From Paenibacillus guangzhouensis (GTDB taxonomy: Bacteria > Bacillota > Bacilli > Paenibacillales > Paenibacillaceae): a DNA stretch of 64,000 bases. The stretch is from the NCBI RefSeq assembly GCF_009363075.1, contig NZ_CP045293.1:5925501-5989500 (forward strand), given 5' to 3'. Below the pieces are notes generated by a model, which was not told the DNA's origin, made no database searches, and saw only the letters and a list, made by a program, of their open reading frames with translations. How positions within the stretch are numbered: the first letter of the stretch is position 1; each line of letters opens with the position of its first letter. A program made the position numbers and the translations under genes. Below are positions 7,595 through 15,543 of this stretch, in pieces.

Positions 7595-8902
7595 ATGAAC
7601 AACGTGGTAAGTCAGAACAGTCTTGAAGGTGAACCAACCGAGACGCGAGGACAGCGGATCAAGACGCTCGCGGGGTCTATTCTCGGGTATGCGGCAGAAG
7701 GGCTCGATATGCTGCTTCTATCCTTTGTCCTTGTTTTTATTATTAAAGATTTCTCGCTAACGACGGTGCAAGCCGGGAACTTGACGTTAGCTACGACGAT
7801 CGGGATGCTGGTCGGTTCGTATTTGTTCGGTTTTCTAGCGGATTTATTCGGCCGGATTAAGATGTTGTCGCTTACGATTCTATTATTCTCAGTCGCCACA
7901 GCACTCATCTATTTCGCTAATGATTATTGGCACCTGCTCACGCTCAGATTTTTTGTTGGTATGGGTGTCGGTGGGGAATTCGGGATTGGTATGGCAATTG
8001 TTACAGAAACATGGTCGAAAAAGATGCGTGCACGCGCGACGTCAGGCGTTGCATTCGGTTGGCAGCTCGGCGTGTTATGCGCATCATTCTTACCAGCATT
8101 GATCGTACCGCATTTCGGATGGCGCGCGGTGTTCTTGTTCGGATTGATACCTGCCTTGCTCGCGGTCTTCGTGCGTAAGAGCTTAAGTGAACCTAAAATG
8201 TGGGAAGTGAAGCAGAAGCGTAAGAAATTATTGCTTCAAAAAGAACGTGAAGGGACGATTCTCCCGGACGAGCAAGTGGAATTGAACAGCATGAAGAAGT
8301 TTCCGCTCCGGAGACTATTCGCGAATAAAAAGCTGACGATGACAACGATCGGCCTTATTGTCATGTCCTTTGTTCAGAACTTCGGCTACTACGGGATCTT
8401 CACCTGGATGCCGACGGTATTGTCTGAGAAGTACGGATTTACGCTTGCGAAGGCAAGTGGATGGATGCTTATCTCGACGATCGGGATGTTAATCGGGATT
8501 GGGGTCTTCGGGGTCTTGGCGGACCGTATTGGCCGTCGTAAAACCTTCACCATCTATTATGTAGGCGGAACGATCTATTGCATTATCTACTTCTTCGTGC
8601 TGACGGATGCAACATCATTGCTGTGGGGAAGCGCGCTGCTTGGTTTCTTTGCAAACGGGATGATGGGCGGATTCGGCGCGATTCTGGCTGAACATTATCC
8701 ATCGGAAGCGCGTTCGACAGCGGAGAACTTTATTTTCGGAACAGGTCGCGGTCTTGCAGGCTTTGGCCCGACGGTGATTGGCGCGATTGCGATCGGCGGG
8801 AATATCATGGGGGCGATGTCCTTGATCTTCTGTATCTACCCGATTGGTCTACTCTTCATGCTCTTGTTCGTACCAGAGACAAAGGGCAAAGCCTTGGATT
8901 AA
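7595..8902 (+). CDS. MFS transporter, AAHS/sugar-porter-like
   Basis: A 435-residue, 12-helix major-facilitator carrier. The signature between helices 2 and 3 is GFLADLFGRIKM and its repeat between 8 and 9 is GVLADRIGRRKTF; helix 4-5 carries RFFVGMGVGGEFGIG, typical of the aromatic acid:H+ symporter (AAHS) and related carboxylate/sugar porters. A charged loop of about 45 residues sits between the halves. The ending is PETKGKALD. The substrate is probably an organic acid, but this is inference from subfamily only. Monocistronic; the ribosome site is GGGGGATC. Confidence 0.8.
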   Translation: MNNVVSQNSLEGEPTETRGQRIKTLAGSILGYAAEGLDMLLLSFVLVFIIKDFSLTTVQAGNLTLATTIGMLVGSYLFGFLADLFGRIKMLSLTILLFSVATALIYFANDYWHLLTLRFFVGMGVGGEFGIGMAIVTETWSKKMRARATSGVAFGWQLGVLCASFLPALIVPHFGWRAVFLFGLIPALLAVFVRKSLSEPKMWEVKQKRKKLLLQKEREGTILPDEQVELNSMKKFPLRRLFANKKLTMTTIGLIVMSFVQNFGYYGIFTWMPTVLSEKYGFTLAKASGWMLISTIGMLIGIGVFGVLADRIGRRKTFTIYYVGGTIYCIIYFFVLTDATSLLWGSALLGFFANGMMGGFGAILAEHYPSEARSTAENFIFGTGRGLAGFGPTVIGAIAIGGNIMGAMSLIFCIYPIGLLFMLLFVPETKGKALD

Positions 8903-8989
8903 TTTAACGAAGCGGATGAGGCTAGTCACTGCTTTAGGATTTGTGATATAGTACTATGATGTGCTTTGGTAAAAACTTGAGTCCCAAAG

Positions 8990-9030
8990 CCGCGGTTCGT
9001 AACCATCCCGCGTTATCAAAACTAGGAGGA
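8990..9030 (+). ncRNA. Candidate preQ1-I riboswitch controlling translation
   Basis: CGCGG (8991-8995) pairs perfectly with CCGCG (9008-9012), enclosing a 12-base loop UUCGUAACCAUC. It is followed by an A-rich tail, UUAUCAAAACUAGG, whose end merges with the AGGAGGA ribosome site. This is the compact P1 plus A-rich-tail layout of preQ1 class I, where the tail folds back to form a pseudoknot with the loop. In the bound state the ribosome site would be hidden, shutting off the downstream transporter for queuosine precursors. The gene context supports the call strongly; the exact pseudoknot pairs I cannot prove. Confidence 0.75.
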
Positions 9031-9037
9031 GATACAA

Positions 9038-9721
9038 TTGTTTAATTTAGGTTTCGGGGTCTGTTTTGCCCTGGTGAATTTTGCACTATTTCTAATCTGT
9101 TATCGATTCTTCGGTAAAAAAGGGCTGTATGCTTGGGTCGGTGTTGCAACGGTTATCGCCAATATCCAAGTCACGAAAAATATCGAGATGTTCGGCTTCG
9201 TCATGACGCTCGGGAATACGATTTACGGCACGATTTACTTGACGAGCGACTTACTGAATGAGAAATATGGCGAAAAGGAAGCAAAAAAAGCGGTCTGGTT
9301 CGGGTTCTTCACGCTCATTATGACAACGATTATGATGCAGATGGCCCTGCAGTTCAAGCCGCATGAGTCGGGTATGGAGGCGCAAGCTGCGCTGGAGATG
9401 ATCTTCGGCTTAATGCCGCGATTGGCGCTAGGTAGTCTTGCAGCATACTTCATCAGTCAGTTCTTGGATGTACGCATCTATACGTTCTTGAAAAAGGTAT
9501 TCCATAAACCGAATCAGCTCTGGATTCGCAGCAACGGTAGTACGGGAATCAGCCAATTGGTCGACTCCGCCGTCTTCTGTACGATTGCATTCGCGGGTGT
9601 GTATTCCTGGGATGTCTGGTTCGATATTTTCATTACGACGTATGTGCTTAAATTTATTATATCTGTCGCTTCGACGCCGGCTTTATATATCGCGCGAAGC
9701 TTTAAGTTTAAAGAAGAGTAA
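9038..9721 (+). CDS. Queuosine precursor transporter (VUT/YhhQ family)
   Basis: A 227-residue integral membrane protein of the VUT_1 (formerly DUF165) family, which imports 7-cyano-7-deazaguanine or related queuosine precursors for tRNA modification. Characteristic features are the GNTIYGTIYLTSDLLNEKYG segment with its N-x-YG-x5-SD-x2-NE core, then GSLAAYFISQFLDVRIY and the late IRSNGSTGISQLVDSAVF. Six or so hydrophobic helices are visible. The start is TTG at 9038, seven bases after AGGAGGA; no ATG competes. A weak start with an overlapping riboswitch fits translational control by preQ1. No queuosine biosynthesis genes are adjacent. Confidence 0.85.
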   Translation: MFNLGFGVCFALVNFALFLICYRFFGKKGLYAWVGVATVIANIQVTKNIEMFGFVMTLGNTIYGTIYLTSDLLNEKYGEKEAKKAVWFGFFTLIMTTIMMQMALQFKPHESGMEAQAALEMIFGLMPRLALGSLAAYFISQFLDVRIYTFLKKVFHKPNQLWIRSNGSTGISQLVDSAVFCTIAFAGVYSWDVWFDIFITTYVLKFIISVASTPALYIARSFKFKEE

Positions 9722-9726
9722 GAGGG

Positions 9727-9767
9727 ACGCCGCATGTTCAGGGGAGCTGAGCATGCGGCGTTTTTTT
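9727..9767 (+). terminator. Terminator after the queuosine-precursor transporter
   Basis: ACGCCGCATG (9727-9736) pairs perfectly with CATGCGGCGT (9752-9761) and is followed by seven Ts counting the last stem base. Confidence 0.9.
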
Positions 9768-9807
9768 GTGTGCATTGAAGATACATGGATCACTCTAGGG
9801 GTGGGGA

Positions 9808-9912
9808 GGGGTGTCCCTCTCCAGCCGGCTCTTGTCCGCCCATTCCTGGATTGGATAGAAGGATGGAATGGGCTACCAAAGGCCGGACGCAGGCTCTTCT
9901 GAGGGACACCCC
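9808..9912. repeat. 105-bp nested inverted repeat in intergenic gap
   Basis: The ends GGGGTGTCCCTC (9808-9819) and GAGGGACACCCC (9901-9912) are perfect inverse copies. Inside, AGCC/GGCT, GTCCG/CGGAC and CCCATTCC (9839-9846)/GGAATGGG (9865-9872) pair in the same register, giving one long interrupted stem. No ORF of note lies inside. It could be a small non-autonomous element or a structured RNA. Confidence 0.5.
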
Positions 9913-9981
9913 ATCCTTCCTTATTGGGGTGATCAACGACTAATACAAAAACACGCCACATGCATAGGGAGGGAAAAGAAG

Positions 9982-10002
9982 GGAAGCGCAGCATGCGCTT
10001 CC
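9982..10002. other. Short GC-rich hairpin in gap before the SLH lipoprotein
   Basis: GGAAGCGC pairs with GCGCTTCC around a five-base loop, followed by TTTCG. It could be a weak terminator or leader hairpin. Confidence 0.35.
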
Positions 10003-10066
10003 TTTCGCATAATGCGGCTTTATTCACTGCACACTAATCCCAAAACCTTATGAAAGGGGTCCGGAT

Positions 10067-12139
10067 ATGAAGAAGGCATTGCTCCTCATGCTTACGGCGC
10101 TTCTTCTAAGTACAACGCTGGGAGGCTGCACGCAGCGCGCCCAAGAACCGAAGCCTGTCAAAATACAACAACAAGCCACGCCGCACATCAGGCCGCTTGA
10201 GACAACGGACAATGCTGCGGATCTCACGGCGGCAGCGGAGGATCTCGGACGGGATGTGGCAGCAAGCTGGCCTTATGTAGGTCAATTTTGGAGCGGGATG
10301 AGCCTGAAGGCGATGCACTTATACATAACGAACGGCGGCCGCGTCATGGATGTGAGTGCCGACCATACACAGGAGATCCCACTCCGGGATATCGATGCAG
10401 TGATGAAAATGCCTTCGCGCGAGCATGCCGGACAATATTATCCGATCAAGGTGAATGGAAATGAAGGGTTATTGGTGCGTATTTCCGATGCGGATCTAAC
10501 GAAGATGAAGGATGAGCGAGCGATCGGATCGCGACAAGTGGCGAAGACGCTCTTCCAACGCAGCACGGCAATGATGTTCCGGGTGTACATGGAGGAGCCG
10601 CAATGGAAGAAAGCGATGGCACTGCAGACGGACCGGACAATCGCTTACCCGATCCTCGCCAAGCCGCGTGCGTATCGCGCGATGATGCTGAAGCATCTCT
10701 CTCTTGCGTTGATGGATACGACAGGGAGAGAGGGACAATTGAAGTTCGCCAAGTATTGGTACAATCAATATAAGGAGTACGCGCCGGAAGACGCTGGGGC
10801 GATGCGTTTCGCGGATGTGATGCATGGCTCAGCGGAGTATGTAGCGGATATGGCCGATGCTTTTGCTGCTGTCGGGCATGATGCCGGTGAGGAAGCGATA
10901 CGAACGTTTCTCGTGAAGAAGAATACGCCGAAGTTGATTCCTGCGTCGGAGCCGCTCACGGCAGAGAGCGATCACCTCGGCCGAATCGCGGGTCGCGTAG
11001 CGGATGAACTGCATATCCCGTGGAAGAAAGAAGCTGCGGAGGGCGTCCCGGCCTATGAATCACTTCTGCGGAATGTGGCCTACGAATGGGAAGCGATGCC
11101 TAGCGACGTAACATCTGAAGTGGAGGAGATTGTACGGGCGCGTAACCAGGAGCTGGCGACGACGGTAGATCTCTTCTTGAATGATATCAATGACAAGAAG
11201 CGGGCATTGCTCATCATTCCCGGCGATGCACTGCAGCAGCGCTATCTTGTAAATGGCTACTACCGGCACAAGGATTATAACGGGCAGGTGTGGAATCAAT
11301 TTACAGGGCAGTGGAATATGGATTCAGGGACGCTAGCGCTGCGGCTCAAGACAATCGGACTTCAGCAGAATACGTATACGGCAATCGACTCCTTAAAGAA
11401 GGTCGGGATTATCGCAGTCATTCCGTTGTGGGACGTCGACTATACGCTGGAACAAGGGATGATGAAGATGAAGGCAGGACTCGCAGAGGGGGCTTTCCGA
11501 GTTGATATAGCAACGGATCAATATGGGCGCAGACTTTATATTGCAGATCAGCCAGATCCGAAAGGCACCTCCATCAATCCCCTTCGTCCGCTTGCAGAGA
11601 AGAAGCCGATACGCGATCTTGAAGGGCATTGGGCGAAGGACGTCATTCAGCAACTGGTGGATCAGGGCATCATGCAAGGGTATACGGACGGAACGTTCAG
11701 GCCGGATGCGCGAATTACGCGGGCCGAGTTCACCAAGATCGTCGTCGATGCGTTTCATTTGAAGCCGCAGGCCGGGAAAATATTCGATGACACCAAGGGG
11801 CATTGGGCGAAAGATGCGATTGCGACTGCTGTCGGACATGGCATTGCGGAAGGGATCAGTGATTCGCAATTCGCTCCGAACGATCCGATTACTAGGCAAG
11901 AAGTGGTGATGATTCTGGTGAAGGCAGCGAAGCTGCCAAAGGTGAACCTTCCAAATCCGGAACGGCGATTCAAGGATATATGGGATACAGCTTTCTGGGC
12001 GCAGGATGAAGTCTTCACCGCTGCGGCGCAGGGAATTATTGGCGGCGATGCCTCAGGACGTGTTCGTCCGAGACAATTAACAACGCGTGCCGAAGCAGCG
12101 ACAATGCTCTTCAAAACACGACAGACGAAAAAGTCATGA
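10067..12139 (+). CDS. Lipoprotein with three C-terminal SLH domains
   Basis: A 690-residue exported protein. The signal peptide ends in a lipobox (STTLGGC, lipidated Cys about residue 21). Residues roughly 30-500 are a mostly helical ectodomain I do not recognise. From about residue 510 come three SLH modules: DLEGHWAKDVIQQLVDQGIM with TRAEFTKI, DDTKGHWAKDAIATAVGHGI with TRQEVVMI, and a divergent third with AFWAQDEVFTAAAQGIIGG and TRAEAATM. SLH domains bind pyruvylated secondary wall polymer, so the protein could be tethered to the membrane by lipid and to the wall by SLH. The ribosome site is AAAGGGG. Monocistronic. Confidence 0.82.
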   Translation: MKKALLLMLTALLLSTTLGGCTQRAQEPKPVKIQQQATPHIRPLETTDNAADLTAAAEDLGRDVAASWPYVGQFWSGMSLKAMHLYITNGGRVMDVSADHTQEIPLRDIDAVMKMPSREHAGQYYPIKVNGNEGLLVRISDADLTKMKDERAIGSRQVAKTLFQRSTAMMFRVYMEEPQWKKAMALQTDRTIAYPILAKPRAYRAMMLKHLSLALMDTTGREGQLKFAKYWYNQYKEYAPEDAGAMRFADVMHGSAEYVADMADAFAAVGHDAGEEAIRTFLVKKNTPKLIPASEPLTAESDHLGRIAGRVADELHIPWKKEAAEGVPAYESLLRNVAYEWEAMPSDVTSEVEEIVRARNQELATTVDLFLNDINDKKRALLIIPGDALQQRYLVNGYYRHKDYNGQVWNQFTGQWNMDSGTLALRLKTIGLQQNTYTAIDSLKKVGIIAVIPLWDVDYTLEQGMMKMKAGLAEGAFRVDIATDQYGRRLYIADQPDPKGTSINPLRPLAEKKPIRDLEGHWAKDVIQQLVDQGIMQGYTDGTFRPDARITRAEFTKIVVDAFHLKPQAGKIFDDTKGHWAKDAIATAVGHGIAEGISDSQFAPNDPITRQEVVMILVKAAKLPKVNLPNPERRFKDIWDTAFWAQDEVFTAAAQGIIGGDASGRVRPRQLTTRAEAATMLFKTRQTKKS

Positions 12140-12149
12140 CTTCATAGCA

Positions 12150-12190
12150 AAGCACGATCCTGACGGGTGATGGCGGGGCGTGCTTCTTCT
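12150..12190 (+). terminator. Weak terminator after the SLH lipoprotein
   Basis: AAGCACG (12150-12156) pairs with CGTGCTT (12179-12185), followed by CTTCT. The stem is short and the tail only partly T-rich. Confidence 0.4.
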
Positions 12191-12235
12191 ATGCCTACTG
12201 CTGAATTGCACGTAAATTTGCTATTGTCTAGATAT

Positions 12236-12278
12236 TGTGATTTTTGTAACTTTCTCAAAGGATCGGCAGAGGTACAAT
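12236..12278 (+). promoter_or_regulatory. Candidate FNR/CRP-type site and -10 before the FNT gene
   Basis: TGTGA-N6-TAACT (12236-12251) has one perfect and one 3/5 half-site of the Bacillus FNR consensus TGTGA-N6-TCACA. TACAAT at 12273-12278 would put the site centre near -41, a class II activator position, and the -35 is poor as expected for activation. A weak match to Rex is also possible. Confidence 0.35.
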
Positions 12279-12325
12279 AAAAAAGGCCAAAATTTTAAAT
12301 ATATTTATAGAGGAGGCCTTGATCG

Positions 12326-13117
12326 ATGTCTTATTACAAACCGAATGAAATTGCTGAAGTGACTGTCGAGACCGGTGTGAAAAAAGCGAACAATCCGCTG
12401 CCAACCGTGTTAACGCTTGGTTTTCTCGGTGGAGCCTTTATTGCCATTGGATATTTGCTCTATATACGTGTCATAGCGAGTGCGCCTCCGGCATGGGGCA
12501 GCTTTACATCCTTTATCGGTGGCAGTGTGTTCCCTATTGGTCTGATCCTGGTGTTATTAGGGGGAGGAGAGCTGTTAACTGGGAATATGATGGCTGTACC
12601 GCTCGCATGGTTCAAACGCCGGATTTCGGCTGGGGCTATGATTCGCAATTTGATCCTGATTACGCTCATGAATTTCGTTGGGGCGATATTTATTGCTTAT
12701 GCTTTTGGGCATGTAGTGGGATTAACGGAGAGCGGACCTTACTTAGAATCTACTGTCAGCATTGCAGGTCATAAAATTGAAGCGACGTTCCTCCAAGCGT
12801 TCGTCTCGGGGATCGGCTGTAACTGGCTCGTTGCGCTTGCCGTATGGTTATCTTATGGCGCGAAGAGCTTTGGCGGCAAAATATTAGGGATATGGTTCCC
12901 GACGATGGCATTCGTCGCAATTGGCTTCCAGCACGTCGTGGCCAATATGTTCGTCATTCCAGCTGCGATCTTCGCGGGGCATTACACTTGGGCGGATTAT
13001 TTCACCAACTTCGTGCCGGTGTGGCTCGGCAATTTGGTGGGCGGCATGATCTTCGTCGCGGGGTTCTATTATGTGGCCTATCTACGCCGAGAAGAGAATA
13101 TGACATCGAAGTCTTAA
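12326..13117 (+). CDS. Formate/nitrite transporter family channel
   Basis: A 263-residue pentameric channel subunit of the FNT family (FocA/NirC), moving formate, nitrite or related monovalent anions across the membrane. Six helices are visible. Family features include GGAFIAIGYLLYIR, GGGELLTGNMM, the broken-helix segment GIGCNWLVALAVWLSYGAKS, and GFQHVVANMFVIPAAIFAG carrying the conserved central His. Length is typical. The ribosome site is AGGAGG. No formate dehydrogenase, pyruvate-formate lyase or nitrite reductase lies nearby, so the substrate cannot be chosen. A possible FNR half-site upstream hints at anaerobic control. Confidence 0.9.
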   Translation: MSYYKPNEIAEVTVETGVKKANNPLPTVLTLGFLGGAFIAIGYLLYIRVIASAPPAWGSFTSFIGGSVFPIGLILVLLGGGELLTGNMMAVPLAWFKRRISAGAMIRNLILITLMNFVGAIFIAYAFGHVVGLTESGPYLESTVSIAGHKIEATFLQAFVSGIGCNWLVALAVWLSYGAKSFGGKILGIWFPTMAFVAIGFQHVVANMFVIPAAIFAGHYTWADYFTNFVPVWLGNLVGGMIFVAGFYYVAYLRREENMTSKS

Positions 13118-13140
13118 GAGATAGCGATTCTAAATGAACC

Positions 13141-13190
13141 GAAGCCTTCGGATTCCACGCATACTTGTGGAGTCCGGAGGCTTCTTAGAT
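13141..13190. terminator. Bidirectional terminator between FNT and WWE-type paralogue
   Basis: Eighteen bases from GAAGCCTTCGGATTCCAC pair with GTGGAGTCCGGAGGCTTC (13167-13184) across eight bases, with one mismatch. T-rich sequence follows on the plus side. It sits exactly between convergent stops. Confidence 0.75.
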
Positions 13191-13766
13191 TTCCCACCAT
13201 ATGATATTGGCCGCTGAGGTGACGGTTCCTGCGACAGATAATGTTCCGATGACGTTCAACGTGATCGATCTGGTCGGTGGTACAATAATGCCGCCGGTGA
13301 AGTTGACCATGAACTGAAAGTTATTCGTGATGGGTGAGGTCAGGACGGTCGTCGCCCCTGTTGGCGCGGCGGTGGAGGAACGAGCGGTCATGCTGCTTGT
13401 ATTGCTGCTCGCGAAGTTGGTATTTACAGGCGTTAATGTCGTGGGCGTGGTTAACGTACCGCCGGATGATAATGTAAAACTGCCCGTGAAGCTCGACAGC
13501 AAGTTCAAGGCAACGCCGATGCCTCCCGTAATCGATGAGACATACATCGTGGTATTGGCGCTGTTATTGGCCACCTGGAGCGTGATATTCACGCTTCCCC
13601 CTAGCACCGACAGCGTTCCAGAGTTCTGCGCCGAGGAGGCGAATAAGGCGCCGGATTTGCTCGCGTCGGACTCAGGCGGACCGATAATGCCCGGCGATGC
13701 GTAAGTATTCAGCAGGACGTCGTAGATGGGATGGGTTATTTTATCGAATACATATTTGTTCGGCAT
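13185..13766 (-). CDS. Small beta-rich protein, paralogue 2 of WWE-ending pair
   Basis: 193 residues, no signal peptide, rich in Thr, Ser, Asn, Gly and Val, very poor in charged residues and without cysteine. It looks like a beta-sheet structural or coat-type protein. It shares with the gene at 13803 a similar N-terminus (YVFDKITHPIYDVLLNTYAS), then MYVSSITGG, NTSSMTARS, the GGIIVPPTRSITLNV segment and a C-terminus ending ANIIWWEI. I do not recognise the family; a spore-surface or appendage role is conceivable but unproven. The ATG at 13766 follows AGGAGGTG by eleven bases. Same strand as its paralogue, 36 bases downstream of it, so probably one transcript. Confidence 0.7.
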   Translation of the reverse strand: MPNKYVFDKITHPIYDVLLNTYASPGIIGPPESDASKSGALFASSAQNSGTLSVLGGSVNITLQVANNSANTTMYVSSITGGIGVALNLLSSFTGSFTLSSGGTLTTPTTLTPVNTNFASSNTSSMTARSSTAAPTGATTVLTSPITNNFQFMVNFTGGIIVPPTRSITLNVIGTLSVAGTVTSAANIIWWEI

Positions 13767-13802
13767 GATTGTGAGTACACCTCCTAGGGTGCGAAGGCAG
13801 GA

Positions 13803-14336
13803 TTACCGTTCCCACCATGTAATATTGGCAGCGGCAGTGAGCGCTCCAGGACCGACAGATACTGTGATCGATCGACCTGGCGGTACGATAAGCTCTCCGG
13901 AATAGGGAAGATAGAAGTAGCTGCCGGCCGTTAGCAGGGTCGTGAAGGGCGTCGGTGAACCGGAGATGGTGCTGCTAACGCTTCGCGTTGTCATTGCGCT
14001 CGTATTCGGGCTGCCGAAGAGTGCGTTGAATGGGGGTGGCGTTGTCCCGCCCGTGACGGTTCCTCCGGAATAGAGGGTTACGGTGGCAGCGGCAGATGAA
14101 CCGCCTGTAATGCTAGAGATGTACATGGATACGCCGCTTCCCCCGGGATTGGTGACTTGAAGCAGCAAGTTCTGATTCGCCGCTACGGCGGTCGAGCCGG
14201 AGGTTAAGACATACAAGACACCTGATTTGGCTGCATCGCCTTCAGCGCCGCCTTCGATCCCGGGCGCAGTGTACGTGTTGGTCATCTGGGTGTAGAGCGG
14301 ATTATTGACCGTGTCAAAGACAAAATAATTCGTCAC
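13803..14336 (-). CDS. Small beta-rich protein, paralogue 1 of WWE-ending pair
   Basis: 177 residues, starting at GTG 14336 behind AGAGGGGATG. It is the first gene of a two-gene unit with the paralogue at 13185. Shared blocks are YFVFDTVNNPLYTQMTNTY, MYISSITGG, NTSAMTTRS, GELIVPPGRSITVSV and the ending ANITWWER. The middle region differs by insertions, which suggests an old duplication with loop changes. There is no signal peptide, so if exported it would be by mother-cell deposition or another route. Unknown function; it does not resemble any enzyme. Confidence 0.7.
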   Translation of the reverse strand: MTNYFVFDTVNNPLYTQMTNTYTAPGIEGGAEGDAAKSGVLYVLTSGSTAVAANQNLLLQVTNPGGSGVSMYISSITGGSSAAATVTLYSGGTVTGGTTPPPFNALFGSPNTSAMTTRSVSSTISGSPTPFTTLLTAGSYFYLPYSGELIVPPGRSITVSVGPGALTAAANITWWER

Positions 14337-14565
14337 AGCATCCCCTCTTTCTTGAGCTAGATTATAGAATTCGCCGTCACAGCAGTATATTCGAGAAGTA
14401 CGAGCATTGCATGTGATATGGCATAGGGAAAGTCGATGACAGGAAAAAGGGCTAATATGTGCACAAAAATATTGAAATCTATCATAGAAGTCTCCTTTTC
14501 AGTGAGCTATACTATAAGGCAGTAATTCTAGCTAGACACGAACTGACCGAAGATGAGGTGTCCAT

Positions 14566-15528
14566 ATGGAACGAAATGAGAGATTGCTCGACGTCGTTAC
14601 GTTCGGGGAATCGATGGCTTTATTTATGCCCACAGGGACGAAGGGAATCGTGTATTCGAGCCATTTCGAGCGTCTGTTCGGCGGAGCAGAGAGCAACGTG
14701 GCTATTGGTCTTGCCCGGCTTGGCCATACGGTTGGGTGGTGCGGCAGTCTAGGGGCGGATCCTTTCGGCAAAATCATCGCGAAGACGCTTCGCAGTGAAG
14801 GCGTCGATGTATCGCGCGTTCATTTCTCCGATCACGCATCAACGGGACTCATGTTCCGTGAGGTGGTCGCGGGAAAATCGTCCGTCTATTACTACCGCCG
14901 GGACTCGGCTGCAAGCCGAATGACGCCTGCGGATTTGGATGCGGCCTACATAGGACAAGCTCAAATCCTGCACATCACCGGGATTACGGCTGCGTTAAGT
15001 GAATCCTGCCGAGATACGCTCAAAGAAGCGATTCGGATCGCGAAGGCGCAAGGGGTTAAGGTTTGTTTTGATCCGAATCTACGCTTGAAATTATGGAGTA
15101 TTGACGAGGCGTGCCCAGTTCTTCTGGAGCTTGCAGAGCAAGCGGATTATTTCTTGCCGGGCTTAGATGAACTGAAGCTGCTCTACCAGACGGAAGATTT
15201 CGATACGATTATCGCTAGATTGAAAGCGTTGCCAGGTGTTTCCGTGGTGAAGGGCGGAGATGATTGCACCTATCTGCTCGAAGCGGGTGAGGTCCATGCG
15301 ATTCCTTACTTCCGCGCAGCGCATATCGTCGATACAGTCGGAGCAGGAGATGGATTCTGTGCCGGGTTTATCGCGGGGGTTGTTCGCGGGGAGTCTCTGC
15401 AAGAAGCCGTGCGCCTTGGGAATCTGATCGGCTCGATGGTCATTCAGATGGAAGGCGATTGGGAAGCACTTCCGACGGCGGAAGAGGCCAATGCCGTGTT
15501 ACACAACATTCAACATATTGAACGCTAG
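14566..15528 (+). CDS. kdgK: 2-dehydro-3-deoxygluconate kinase (PfkB/ribokinase family)
   Basis: A 320-residue sugar kinase that phosphorylates 2-keto-3-deoxygluconate with ATP to KDPG, the step before aldol cleavage in pectin and uronate breakdown. PfkB signatures are present: GGAESNVAIGLARLGHTVGW near the N-terminus and DTVGAGDGFCAGFIAG near the C-terminus, containing the catalytic Asp. The substrate call rests on the next gene being KDPG aldolase, 15 bases downstream; fructokinase would be the alternative on sequence alone. The ribosome site is GATGAGGTG. No GntR or KdgR-type regulator is adjacent. Confidence 0.85.
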   Translation: MERNERLLDVVTFGESMALFMPTGTKGIVYSSHFERLFGGAESNVAIGLARLGHTVGWCGSLGADPFGKIIAKTLRSEGVDVSRVHFSDHASTGLMFREVVAGKSSVYYYRRDSAASRMTPADLDAAYIGQAQILHITGITAALSESCRDTLKEAIRIAKAQGVKVCFDPNLRLKLWSIDEACPVLLELAEQADYFLPGLDELKLLYQTEDFDTIIARLKALPGVSVVKGGDDCTYLLEAGEVHAIPYFRAAHIVDTVGAGDGFCAGFIAGVVRGESLQEAVRLGNLIGSMVIQMEGDWEALPTAEEANAVLHNIQHIER

Positions 15529-15543
15529 GAGGCTAGGACAGAG

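Noticed and set aside
14459-14752. Plus-strand 97-codon frame overlapping the kdgK start
   Set aside because: It overlaps the well-supported kdgK start in another frame and has no ribosome site.
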